Assembly: GCA_965229545.1 (NCBI GenBank)
Contig: OZ245887.1
Span: forward strand, 434,001 to 498,000
Length of the DNA stretch: 64,000 bases
Source of the DNA: Megaera sp965229545
GTDB lineage: Bacteria > Pseudomonadota > Alphaproteobacteria > Rickettsiales > Rickettsiaceae
Direction: 5' to 3'
The number at the start of each line of letters is the position of its first letter. Within the stretch, counting starts at the first letter, position 1. Under the pieces are notes generated by a model that ran no database searches, was not told the DNA's origin, and saw nothing but the letters and a program-made list of their open reading frames with translations. Made by a program: the position numbers and the translations under genes. Shown piece by piece: positions 9,627-18,321 of this stretch.

Positions 9627-10404
9627 TTATAATACTACTTGAGGGGATAATCCCTTCCGGGAAACAATAATTATATCTTTGGAATTATTGGAATCAAATG
9701 GTTCTCTAGCAAAACTTCCGTATACCTCTAATATTTCAAACCCTGCCTGATTTACAAGGTTTAATAAACTGGGATAATTTGTAAATTTAAGAGTAATTTT
9801 ACTTAAGGTATGATGAGTTTGCCATACTCTTTTAGTAGTGTATAAAACAGTATTATTTAAAGAATCATAATGCTGCATTCCATAAACCTTTACTCTATTA
9901 CCATTAGCATCTAGAAAATCATGCCAGTATTCGAATTCCCTTAAAGTTTTCATTTCATCAGCTACAGTATTACTGTGTATTAAAAATAAAAAATCCGCCT
10001 CTCTTCAGATGCAAGCTTACACAAGCCAAACAACCCCTGTGGTCGGATTCGTTCAATAACAGCTGAAAACTATTACCTGCCATGGTTATAAAGTCAAATT
10101 TTTGCTCTACCTGAAACTTTCTTATATCTTCTTGCAAGTAGAAAATATCCAATCCTAAGGCTTTAGATTTTGCCTGCGCCATAGATAACATGGATGCACT
10201 TTTATCTATTCCTACACATTGTAATCCTCTTTTGGCAAGCTCAATAGTAAGTCTTCCAGTACCACAAACTAAGTCTAATACTCTTCCAGAATTAATATAG
10301 CTACTAAAAATATCAAAATCCTGAGTGGAATTTCCATACTCACAATCGTAAAGTGCAGGATGTTGGTATTCCTGAGTGATCTTTATAGCAGTTTTCTCTT
10401 TCAA
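9627..10404 (-). pseudogene. Class I SAM-dependent methyltransferase, frameshifted
   Basis: The N-terminal 144 residues carry the SAM-binding motif I, VLDLVCGTGRLTIELAKRG (residues ~42-60), VGIDKSASML (acidic loop), and LKRGGFFIFNTQ (post-motif region). The frame ends at a TAA just after FNTQ. One base away the reading continues as NTVADEMKTLREFEYWHDFLD and runs to 9627, matching the C-terminal portion of the same protein family. Together they form about 255 residues, normal for a small-molecule methyltransferase. The substrate cannot be predicted. No obvious operon partner is present. Confidence 0.8.
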
Positions 10405-10628
10405 TAGTTTGCACCTTCTAAACTAACTCACATAAGCGCTAAGAAAAGCATAAAAAGTATATGCAATTTAGCAGTAATCGAGCAATAAAAACCAAAAGGT
10501 CTTTATCAAACCCCGTGGCTTTATAGCAGCATAACCTATTTATTGGCTAAAGTTACAGCTATTTTTATAGAAAGAATCGCTATAAATAGAGGATTTGTCG
10601 TACTTTTAGAAGATTTTGATAAATACCA

Positions 10629-11069
10629 TTATAACTCCTTCCTCAAGTATAGCTTGGCCATATATCCTTCGTTTTTATAGCCAAGGTTCTTATAAAATTC
10701 GTAACTACCTGCTTTTGCACGTCTTAATCCTGACGTTAGATCAATAATAGCATGGCTACTTTTCTTTGCAATATCTTCAACAAATTCCACAAGCCTCTTT
10801 CCAATACCTTGTCCTCTATAACCATTAGCAACTACCAATCCCTCAATATGGAATCTAGTGCTATCTGAAACAAAAAGACTACTCTTGGACCAAGCCACTA
10901 ATCCTACAATCTGTTTGCCCATTTCACATACCGCCACTCCATACCATGGATTTTGCAAAAACCTTTTAAGTCTTATATTAAAATGTTCAAATGATACAGG
11001 ATATCCAAGTTCATCGAGTAATGGTAATAAATCAGCGATATCTTTATCTGTTACTTCTCTTATTTTCAA
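10629..11069 (-). CDS. GNAT-family N-acetyltransferase
   Basis: The 146-residue protein has the GNAT core: an N-terminal MKIREVTDKDIADLLPLL, the beta4/alpha3 motif A HIEGLVVANGYRGQGIGKRL (acetyl-CoA pyrophosphate loop at residues 85-91), and motif B ending EFYKNLGYKNEGYMAKL. It transfers an acetyl group from acetyl-CoA to an amine whose identity cannot be inferred. A 47-codon small membrane ORF lies 16 bases upstream on the same strand and may be cotranscribed. Length and motifs are intact, in contrast with many neighbours. Confidence 0.9.
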   Translation of the reverse strand: MKIREVTDKDIADLLPLLDELGYPVSFEHFNIRLKRFLQNPWYGVAVCEMGKQIVGLVAWSKSSLFVSDSTRFHIEGLVVANGYRGQGIGKRLVEFVEDIAKKSSHAIIDLTSGLRRAKAGSYEFYKNLGYKNEGYMAKLYLRKEL

Positions 11070-11085
11070 TGCTATTCGTAATGTT

Positions 11086-11229
11086 TTATTTTAACGCGCT
11101 TATTTCAGCTGTGGGATTTGTTTGATTTTTTATGGAGACTGGAGAAGGTTTTATTAACAAAAAAATAGCAAGAGTGATTGCTAAACCTAAGCAGACGAAA
11201 ATAAATTTGTGTGCATTAGCTTTTATCAT
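11086..11229 (-). CDS. Small single-pass membrane protein (47 aa), hypothetical
   Basis: This short reading frame begins with ATG at 11229, preceded by GAGG at a suitable distance, and encodes MIKANAHKF, then a hydrophobic segment (residues 9-26, IFVCLGLAITLAIFLLI), then a polar, proline-containing tail ending ISALK. The positive-inside N-terminus and single transmembrane helix are coherent protein features, and it lies between tRNA-Val and the GNAT gene on the same strand. No family is recognised. Chance occurrence in AT-rich DNA is possible. Confidence 0.4.
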   Translation of the reverse strand: MIKANAHKFIFVCLGLAITLAIFLLIKPSPVSIKNQTNPTAEISALK

Positions 11230-11261
11230 TAAGGATCCTCATAATGCAAACAGAAAATATT

Positions 11262-11337
11262 TGGTGGGCGATGACAGACTCGAACTGCCGACCGTCTCGG
11301 TGTAAACGAGATGCTCTACCAACTGAGCTAATCGCCC
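11262..11337 (-). tRNA. tRNA-Val (TAC)
   Basis: The reverse complement folds as a complete cloverleaf: acceptor GGGCGAT pairs with ATCGCCC, D-arm TAGCTCAGTTGGTAGAGC, anticodon stem TCTCG/CGAGA around loop TTTACAC (anticodon TAC), and T-loop GTTCGAGTC. The CCA end is encoded. Length is 76 nt. Confidence 0.97.
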
Positions 11338-11399
11338 CTAGAAAAGTAATATGTACTAATTTTGCCAATTAATCAACTTATTTTTTATGGTTTAATCAA

Positions 11400-12790
11400 T
11401 TAATATACAGAGCTAGCCCTTAGTTTTTTCCAGTACGTTGAGAATAAGCTACCTACTATCATACCAATTGCAGATATTAAAAGACCAATTAATTGAGGTG
11501 GTATATAGTCTTTCTCAAGGAAAGTTAGTACCGCCCACGTACCTACTCCTAAAATAATAGATAGTATTGCTCCTTGGTTATTGGCCTTACTCCAGTAAAC
11601 GCCAAATGTTAAAGGCACGAATGCACCACATAAAGTTACGAGGTATGCGCCTTTAATTATTTCTAGTATAGTAACCCCTGCACTCACGTTTAAGTAAGAA
11701 TAGAAATATACGAGAAATCCAAAAACAAACACTCCAATCCTTGAAGTTAAGACGATCCCCCTATCCGTAAGCTTCATAGAATCTTTTAATATATTCTCTG
11801 CAAGCAAAGCTGAAGGAGCAAGTAGTGTACCGGAGGCAGTTGACATTATAGCTGAAAGTAAAGCCCCAAAAAATAGAACTTGTAAGAATACGGGTGTTTC
11901 TTTAAATATATAATCTACTAAAATTCTTTGCTGATCACCTCCAGCTTCTAAAGTTTGTTCAAAAATTCCAGGTGATAGTAATGAGATACCATAGGTGATA
12001 AAAATCGGTACGAAGCAAAAGATTATATATATGACCCCACCAATTGTGAAACCAAGAACTGCTGTACGCTCGTCTTTAGAAGCCATCACTCTCTAGAAAA
12101 CATCTTGCTGAGGAACAGATCCCAGAGCCAAGGTCAAAAAGGTTACAACAAACTCAAGAGTATCATGAAAATTTGTTTCTGGCCAAAAATCAAATTTATT
12201 ATTTGCTGCCGCATGCGAGATAATTTCAGTTGCACCTCCGTCAAAACGTCCAGCAACTAGTACTGCAACAGCAAGTAAACCTACTATAATTAATATCATT
12301 TGGATGAAATCCATTACTACCAAAGATTTCATCCCTCCAACCATGGTATATAACATAATTATGATTAGACCAATCAACATTGCAAGCTCAAAAGAAAGTA
12401 TATCGTTAAAAATAAGTTTTATTACTAGACCAAGTGCTACTATCTGAGCCGACATCCATCCAAGGTAACTAGCGCATATAGTTAAAGATACTAACATTTC
12501 TACTAATCTACCAAATCTTTGCCTATAAAAATCACCAATAGTTACAAGTTTCATCCTATAAAGTCTGGCAGCATAAAAAATTCCAACTATTATAAGGCAA
12601 AAACCAGTACCAATGGGTTCGGCTATTATTCCTCTTAAACCGTCATTAATAAAAACAGGAGGAATCCCGACAACCGATTCTGAGCCAAACCACGTGGCAA
12701 ATACCGTTGCGACAGTCATATAAAGTGGTATTGCTCTGCCTGCTAATATATATCAGTAGAATTTCTTACCCCTAAGCTAGAGTACAATCG
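11400..12790 (-). pseudogene. Sodium:solute symporter (SSS family), multiply disrupted
   Basis: Two long hydrophobic frames in the same phase encode an SSS/PutP-like permease: LAGRAIPLY near the N-terminus, TMVGGMKSLVVMDFIQMI (a classic SSS motif), PQQDVF, then after an amber codon RVMASKDERTAVLG and about five further transmembrane helices. PQQDVF is normally followed by Q, so TAG at 12093-12095 is a CAG-to-TAG change. A second lesion, an AT-dinucleotide indel near 12750, shifts LAGRA relative to SLGVRNSTD. The N-terminus is cut off by the IS256 element at 12791. Substrate (proline, choline or other) cannot be told. Confidence 0.88.
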
Positions 12791-14158
12791 AGTCAATCAT
12801 TTATTTTGTGTAAGTTGTTATATTTTTTAATTCCAGTAAATCATGCCTAAAATCCCCGCATAAAATTTCAAATTGATTCAATGCCAAAGACCAATTTTTA
12901 ATCGGCATGGTCCATTTTTTGGCAGCATTTTTTAGAGCCAAAAATACGATTTTAAAAATAGACTTATCATCTGGAAAACCCCTTTATTGTTGATGATTTT
13001 TCTGATTTGACGATTTATCGATTCTATCGCATTGGTAGTATAAATTACCCGCCTAATCTCATCAGGAAAAGCAAAAAGAGGAATAATCCCGCTCCAATTC
13101 CTTTGCCAAATATCAGAGATCACAGGATATTTATTATCCCATTTAGCAGCAAACGATTTTAGCTCCAGATATCCTATTTCTTCGCTTGTTTGCAGTGTAA
13201 ATCCTTTTAAGATCCGCTGTGACCACTTTTAAATCCTTATAAGAAACATATTTTACAGAATTCCTCGCCATATGTACTATACAGAGTTGTACAATCGTAT
13301 TAGGATAAATGCTATTTATGGCTTCAGGAAAGCCTTTTAATCCATCAACGCATGCTACATATATCTGTTTTATCCCTCTGTTCTTTTGCTCAGTTACAAC
13401 CTGCATCCAAAACTTGGAACCTTCATTTTTACCGACCAAGATCCCCAGTAATTCCTTTTTCCCTTCCATGTTAACACCTATTGCAAGATATACCGCTTTG
13501 TTAATTACTGTATGATTATCCTTTGCTTTTACGTGTATGCAATCCAAATATAATATTGGATATACATCGTCTAGGGACCTGTTTTGCCATGTAGTAACTT
13601 CTTCTATTACTCCGTCAGTGACAGTTGATATAAGGTCCTTGGAAATATTGGTCTGGTATATCTCCTCTAAATGGCTATGTATCTCACTGACAGTCATCCC
13701 TCTTGCATATAGTGAAATCACTTTATCATCAAAACCACTAAATCTCCTAACTCCTTCAGGAATCAATTGAGGTTCAAATTCTCCTTCCCTGTCCCTCGAA
13801 ACATCTACGGTAATCTGATGACCGTCGTCATCTATAATCGTTTTTTCATAACTGCCGTTGCGACGATTATTATCGCTCTTGATTATCTTACTATGTTTAG
13901 AATAACCTAGATCGTGTTCTAATTCACTTTCAAGAATTCTCTCTACTATTTGCTTTTTAAGTTTATTAAATAATCCACCCGCGACCAAATAATTCAGATG
14001 GATCTGCTTTTGATAGTAATTCTTCGACTAATTTAGTATTTATATCTACTTCTTTTTCTGCTAATTTTTTAGCCATTTTTTCCTCTGTATTTAAGTTGCT
14101 TTTTTATAGTATCTTCTACTATATCCTTTTGCAACTTACACAAACTATATGACAGACT
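12791..14158 (-). mobile_element. IS256-family element, copy b (about 1368 bp)
   Basis: The right end AGTCAATCATTTATTTTGTG lies at 12791 and the left end, reading CACAAACTATATGACAGACT, lies at 14158; the imperfect inverted repeats share AGTC and TTTGTGTAAGTTG. No 8-9 bp target duplication is visible: flanks are GTACAATCG on one side and TAGCAAAGC on the other. It has removed the 5' part of the symporter gene and lies 49 bases from the xerD stop. Confidence 0.9.
12801..14076 (-). pseudogene. IS256-family transposase, frameshifted
   Basis: The natural start is the ATG at 14076 (MAKKLAEKEVDINTKLVEEL), but the frame breaks after ELFGRG and resumes one base away at GGLFNKLKKQIVERIL. The main body then runs through LYLDCIHVKAKD (first Asp) and VDGLKGFPEAI (second Asp). 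A second frameshift occurs near 13190 (ANKRRNRISGAK in place of ANSEEIGYLELK) and a third near 12980. With three breaks no functional transposase is expected. Internal initiation at a TTG codon could give a product lacking the first ~31 residues. Confidence 0.85.
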
Positions 14159-14207
14159 TAGCAAAGCAATTAACTATTACACACAAATTATATCTAATAA
14201 TCCAAAA

Positions 14208-15137
14208 TCAGCCATTATCTTCTGCCGCAAGCGGATGAAACTCTTTTATTGTTTTTTTCAAATGAGAAGCTTGTACATGTATGTATATCTGGGTTGTACT
14301 AATATCACTATGCCCGAGTAACTCTTGAATAACTCTTAAGTCTGCCCCATTCTCAAGTAAGTGGGTAGCAAAACTATGGCGAAGAATATGAGGAGAAATA
14401 CTATCAGGATCAAGCCCTGAGTTCAAACTTGCTTTTTTTAACAACAATGCAAAATTCTGCCTTGTCATATGCCCCTGAGTCGAATGACTAGGAAAAAAAT
14501 AGCTATTTGATTTCGAATTTTTGCTAAGGCAAAAACTATTGCGAATTCTTAAATATTTTTCTAAAGCATTCTTTGCTTGATCATTAATAATTATAACTCT
14601 TTCCTTTGAACCTTTCCCTTTAATTAAAAAGCTCTTTCTAATTGCAGAGGAATTGTTTCCACTAGTAATATCAATTACTTTCAAACTGACAAGTTCACTA
14701 ACACGCATGCCGCTAGCATATAATAAATGGATCATTGCGTTTAATCTAATCCCGTCAGGAGTACTATCCTGTTTACAATATTCAAGTAATGCCTTTATAT
14801 CATCAATTGATAAAAATTTAGGTAATTTAGAATTATAACGGGGTAAATCTACAACCAAAACAGGGTTGTAATCTGTATGATTCTCAGTTACTAAAAATAT
14901 AAAATAGCTTTTTAAAGTTGAAATTTTACGATTTATCGACCTAGGAGATATTCCGGATTTAGCCAGTTCTAAAATGAACTTGCTAATATCAGAGTCTTTT
15001 ACTCCCAGTTCCGTTAATCGGTTTTTAGTTAAAAACTCCTGGAAGTCTTTTAAATCACGTTTGTAACTAAGTACCGAATTTTTGGCGATCCCCCTCTCAG
15101 CAAGCATCATCTCTAAAAACTGTTTGATAAACTTCAT
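14208..15137 (-). CDS. xerD: Site-specific tyrosine recombinase XerD
   Basis: XerD acts with XerC at the dif site to resolve chromosome dimers before division. The 309-residue protein has a SAM-like N-terminal domain (residues 1-85) and a catalytic domain with Arg145 (ASGMRVSEL), the beta-hairpin Lys region (LIKGKGSKER, ~171-180), His250-Arg253 (SPHILRHSFATHLL), His276 (ELLGHSDIS) and the nucleophile Tyr285 (TTQIYIHV). All catalytic positions are present. XerD is favoured over XerC from TQIYIHV and overall similarity, though paralogue assignment from sequence alone is not absolute. The spacing to tRNA-Cys upstream is only 14 bases. Confidence 0.92.
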   Translation of the reverse strand: MKFIKQFLEMMLAERGIAKNSVLSYKRDLKDFQEFLTKNRLTELGVKDSDISKFILELAKSGISPRSINRKISTLKSYFIFLVTENHTDYNPVLVVDLPRYNSKLPKFLSIDDIKALLEYCKQDSTPDGIRLNAMIHLLYASGMRVSELVSLKVIDITSGNNSSAIRKSFLIKGKGSKERVIIINDQAKNALEKYLRIRNSFCLSKNSKSNSYFFPSHSTQGHMTRQNFALLLKKASLNSGLDPDSISPHILRHSFATHLLENGADLRVIQELLGHSDISTTQIYIHVQASHLKKTIKEFHPLAAEDNG

Positions 15138-15151
15138 ATATCAGAATTTTT

Positions 15152-15226
15152 TGGAGGCCAAGGCCGGAATCGAACCGGCGAACAGAGGATTTGCAGTCCA
15201 CGGCATTACCACTTTGCTACTTGGCC
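15152..15226 (-). tRNA. tRNA-Cys (GCA)
   Basis: Read on the minus strand the acceptor GGCCAAG pairs with CTTGGCC, with discriminator T and encoded CCA. The anticodon loop CTGCAAA gives anticodon GCA, and the T-arm is GCCGGTTCGATTCCGGC. The anticodon stem has one T-T mismatch, which does not change the identity. Length is 75 nt. Confidence 0.95.
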
Positions 15227-15306
15227 ATTTTAAAGATATGTTAGAGGTGCTTCCAAGTTCTAGCTAATTTCAGCATAAAAAGCAATAATATTTTCAAGGA
15301 TAGAGA

Positions 15307-15801
15307 TTAACTAATCTTGTTTACCCGTTGTGCGTGGCGTCCGCTTTCAAATTCAGTAGTTAAAAATTTGTTTATAATACGGAAAACAACCTCCTCTTCC
15401 GTGATTCTACTACCAAGAACTAAAACATTTACATTATTATGTGATCGTGATCGCTCTGCCATGAATTCATTTAAACATAAAGCTGCTCTTACCGCAGAAC
15501 TACGATTGGCTGCAATTGACATACCAATCCCTGTCCCACAAATTAATATTCCTTGCTTTACATTACCTTCAATAATTTCCTCAACAACTTTTTTTGCATA
15601 ATCTGGATAATCAACCCTGTCCGTATTATAAGAACCTAAATCAATAATGCTTTTTTTCTTCTTTTGGTAAGTTATTAAATGGCGGTTTGCCGGATTATTT
15701 GAATATATTTCATAACCAGCATGATTTAAAAATTCTAGAATTTTTAACTTCAAATCAAACCCTGCATGATCATTTGCAATTGCTAGATCATAATTTCGCA
15801 T
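15307..15801 (-). CDS. rpiB: Ribose-5-phosphate isomerase B
   Basis: RpiB interconverts ribose 5-phosphate and ribulose 5-phosphate. The N-terminal ANDHAGFDLK (residues 9-18) holds the phosphate- and ring-opening residues, GILICGTGIGMSIAANR the catalytic Cys, and SRSHNNVNVLVLGSR with GRHAQRV completes the site. The length of 164 aa exceeds the usual ~145 because about 19 residues (positions ~33-51, SNNPANRHLITYQ plus a Lys run) interrupt the segment that normally reads GYEIIDLGSYNT. The frame is otherwise intact, so this is an in-frame insertion in a surface region. It is divergent from the NlpD-like gene. Confidence 0.93.
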   Translation of the reverse strand: MRNYDLAIANDHAGFDLKLKILEFLNHAGYEIYSNNPANRHLITYQKKKKSIIDLGSYNTDRVDYPDYAKKVVEEIIEGNVKQGILICGTGIGMSIAANRSSAVRAALCLNEFMAERSRSHNNVNVLVLGSRITEEEVVFRIINKFLTTEFESGRHAQRVNKIS

Positions 15802-15894
15802 AAAAATATCCTTTTTATAGAAAATAATTAGTATTTATTATATAATACTGGCGAGTTAATGAATAATAAATTTTAAACCGTAGGCACAAGTTAA

Positions 15895-16770
15895 ATGAAA
15901 AATTATAGTTTTTATATATTAGTATATTTAGCTGTTACCACTTTATCCGGTTGTGCGGTAACAAAACAACAGGCTCCCATAGAATACCATCATGGTAGTT
16001 CAAATCTGGGAGATTCCAAGAGCTTAAATGAAAACACTGTAACTGTCGTTAGTAATGATGGAGAAATAATGTCAAGTAAATCTGAAGTCGTAGAACTTCA
16101 AGAAGTTATAAAACCTAATCTGGATGTCGAAAATTATATAGTACCAGAAAGTAAACCTGTAGAGATTAATTATAAAATAATTGAGCACCACGTAAGAGAA
16201 GATGAAACAATACACGAAATAGCTACAAATTATAAGCAAACTGTAAATGATATTGCAGAAATCAACGATTTATCCCCTCCTTATCATCTGGAAGAATCTC
16301 AGATCTTCAAAATAAAAGTACCAAAAGATTTTATTCAAAAACCTATAGTAACCACTAGTCCAAAAGAAATAATAGCAAAACAACCATCGGAAGTAACCGA
16401 TTATATTCCTCCTGTTGCAGGTACTGTTATAGCAAAATTTGGTCAAAAAACAGAGCATGGAACAAATAAAGGAATCAACATTTCTGCCGATGAAGGGACA
16501 CAAGTTGTGGCATCGGCAAATGGTAAAGTAATTTACGCAGATTATGATGCCACCTTTGGTAATTTAGTTATCATAAAATTAGATAATAAAAATATGGTGC
16601 TTTCTTATGCTCACCTTGCAAATTTAATAGTAGCTAAAGGGGCTAGCCTTAAACAAGGGGATATAGTAGGTTATGTAGGTCATACTGGCAAAGTAAAGCA
16701 ACCACAACTGCATTTCGCTATAAGGGAAGGAAAAAATGCAGTGGATCCATTAAAATTTATGAATTATTAG
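15895..16770 (+). CDS. NlpD-like lipoprotein with LysM and degenerate LytM/M23 domain
   Basis: A lipobox TLSGC at residues 16-20 follows a hydrophobic signal peptide, so the mature protein is a periplasmic lipoprotein. A LysM-type domain (HHVREDETIHEIATNYKQTV to SQIFKIKVP, ~residues 99-143) should bind peptidoglycan, and an M23/LytM domain fills residues ~170-290. The zinc ligands look degenerate: NKGINIS replaces the usual HxGxD segment, and PQLHFAIR has Q where the HxH motif needs H. That pattern is typical of NlpD/EnvC proteins, which activate amidases for septal peptidoglycan splitting rather than cutting themselves. Upstream, TATAAT-like sequence near 15840 could be a -10 element. Confidence 0.87.
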   Translation: MKNYSFYILVYLAVTTLSGCAVTKQQAPIEYHHGSSNLGDSKSLNENTVTVVSNDGEIMSSKSEVVELQEVIKPNLDVENYIVPESKPVEINYKIIEHHVREDETIHEIATNYKQTVNDIAEINDLSPPYHLEESQIFKIKVPKDFIQKPIVTTSPKEIIAKQPSEVTDYIPPVAGTVIAKFGQKTEHGTNKGINISADEGTQVVASANGKVIYADYDATFGNLVIIKLDNKNMVLSYAHLANLIVAKGASLKQGDIVGYVGHTGKVKQPQLHFAIREGKNAVDPLKFMNY

Positions 16771-16941
16771 TGCAAAATAAGAGTCTTGTATAAAGCAAAG
16801 CTAGCAGCTGTGAAACTTCGAACATAAATTTATTCTAAAAATAATTTAGTATTAGTCAATCTTAAAGTAATCTTTTTTAATCACAACCTGTACTTTTATA
16901 GCAGTAAACAACTGTATATCAATTATTTAAGGAAAAATAAC

Positions 16942-17183
16942 ATGATTAAATCCTTAACAAGGAGATTACATAAGCATAATAACGCAACCATAATAAAATT
17001 TCCTAGTAGAACAACCACCTCGAAATCTGAAAATGAATTAAGTATTCTTAAAAGACAAGACCAAATTATTAATAAAGGAGAATATGTTTATCTTCCTTCT
17101 GGTAATTGGACTAAAGATGTACATAAATTTTTAGGCTATCTACACGATAAAGGGTTTGATGCTACGCCCAAACCTTTAGGATT
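16942..17183 (+). pseudogene. Phosphotransferase-like protein, N-terminal fragment cut by IS630
   Basis: The ATG follows AAGGAAAAA, a good ribosome binding site. The ~80 native residues include LPSGNWTKDVHKFLGYLHDKGF, ending ATPKPLGF, which resembles the N-terminal lobe of aminoglycoside phosphotransferase/APH-like kinases (usually HxLLxxLxxxGFxGxPxxLGFD). The catalytic lobe is missing because an IS630 end starts at 17186; seven or so codons are read into the IS before the stop. Family assignment rests on this short motif and is tentative. Confidence 0.5.
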
Positions 17184-17185
17184 TA

Positions 17186-17626
17186 TTACTCTGGCCTTTA
17201 AATATTGAACATTATATAGTAGCATAAGCTATTTCTTTCTTTTTAAAATAATTTTGAATTTTTATACCATTAAACTGAATTTGTGTTAAATAGGACCGTA
17301 CATTAATTGTTAAATCTTTTACTGATTTTAGTACTCGAAAATTATTGGAGTTAGCTTTGACATCTTGGTTTACAAGTTCTTGTGGATTCATATCAGGACA
17401 ATATGATGGTAAATAAAACAATTCTAGCTTGTCCTTATGTCTTTCTACATAAGCTTTTACCTTGTTACTGTGATGCACTCTATGATTATCTAATATCAAA
17501 AATATTTTCTGCTTAATTTGTCTGATCAGTCTACCTAAAAATTCAATACACTTTTTGCTGGTAAAATTATCTTCAAATACCATCCAGTTCATAAACCCTT
17601 GCGGACTAATAGCAGCTAGCATATTA
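17186..17626 (-). mobile_element. IS630-family element, 3' fragment (copy 2)
   Basis: The right-end repeat TTACTCTGGCCTTTAAATA starts at 17186, preceded by a TA in the phosphotransferase-like gene. It runs inward through the last ~140 transposase codons and stops at a TA (17625-17626) inside the gene, exactly where the 69-bp array begins. A second IS630 end therefore inserted at an internal TA of this copy. Confidence 0.88.
17212..17626 (-). pseudogene. IS630-family transposase, C-terminal fragment
   Basis: It covers from NMLAAISPQGFMNWMVFEDN to the normal C-terminus KKKEIAYATI, including catalytic Asp (FLILDNHRVHHS) and Glu (DMNPQELV). The N-terminal HTH and the first catalytic Asp are absent, so it is not functional. 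The variant HHSNKVKAY (Asn for Lys) is shared with the copy at 26108, suggesting a common recent source. Confidence 0.85.
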
Positions 17627-18316
17627 TTACTCCGGCCTTTCAATATTGAACTAATATTAGAGAAATGATACAATGATATTGTATCAAGAGTAATATTACT
17701 CCGGCCTTTAAATATTGAACTAACATTAGAGAAATGATATAATAATATTGTATCAAGAGTAATATTACTCCGGCCTTTAAATATTGAACTAACATTAGAG
17801 AAATGATATAATAATATTGTATCAAGAGTAATATTACTCCGGCCTTTAAATATTGAACTAACATTAGAGAAATGATATAATAATATTGTATCAAGAGTAA
17901 TATTACTCCGGCCTTTAAATATTGAACTAACATTAGAGAAATGATATAATAATATTGTATCAAGAGTAATATTACTCCGGCCTTTAAATATTGAACTAAC
18001 ATTAGAGAAATGATATAATAATATTGTATCAAGAGTAATATTACTCCGGCCTTTAAATATTGAACTAACATTAGAGAAATGATATAATAATATTGTATCA
18101 AGAGTAATATTACTCCGGCCTTTAAATATTGAACTAACATTAGAGAAATGATATAATAATATTGTATCAAGAGTAATATTACTCCGGCCTTTAAATATTG
18201 AACTAACATTAGAGAAATGATATAATAATATTGTATCAAGAGTAATATTACTCCGGCCTTTAAATATTGAACTAACATTAGAGAAATGATATAATAATAT
18301 TGTATCAAGAGTAATA
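17627..18316 (+). repeat. Tandem array of ten 69-bp IS630 left-end units
   Basis: Units begin at 17627, 17696, 17765, 17834, 17903, 17972, 18041, 18110, 18179 and 18248. Each is the 67-bp segment from the IS left end (TTACTCCGG) to an internal AGAGTAA, followed by TA. The tenth unit is the left end of the full element at 18248. Units 2-10 appear identical and share a distinguishing TATAATAATATTG; the first unit differs at several sites (TTTCAATATTG, ATACAATG). Every unit contains TTGAAC, a 17-base spacer and TATAAT (TACAAT in the first unit). There are no spacers, so it is not a CRISPR. Confidence 0.95.
18267..18295 (+). promoter_or_regulatory. Sigma70-type promoter inside the IS630 left end
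   Basis: TTGAAC (18267-18272), a 17-base spacer and TATAAT (18290-18295) lie 27 bases ahead of the transposase ATG at 18322. The same arrangement recurs in every full-length IS630 copy and, at 69-bp intervals, in each upstream array unit, giving ten stacked promoters pointing the same way. Activity is inferred from sequence only. Confidence 0.7.
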
Positions 18317-18321
18317 ACAAA

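Noticed and set aside
17627..18316. Regular direct repeats that could suggest a CRISPR array
   Set aside because: Units are contiguous with no unique spacers, are identical to the left end of an adjacent IS, and no cas genes are present.
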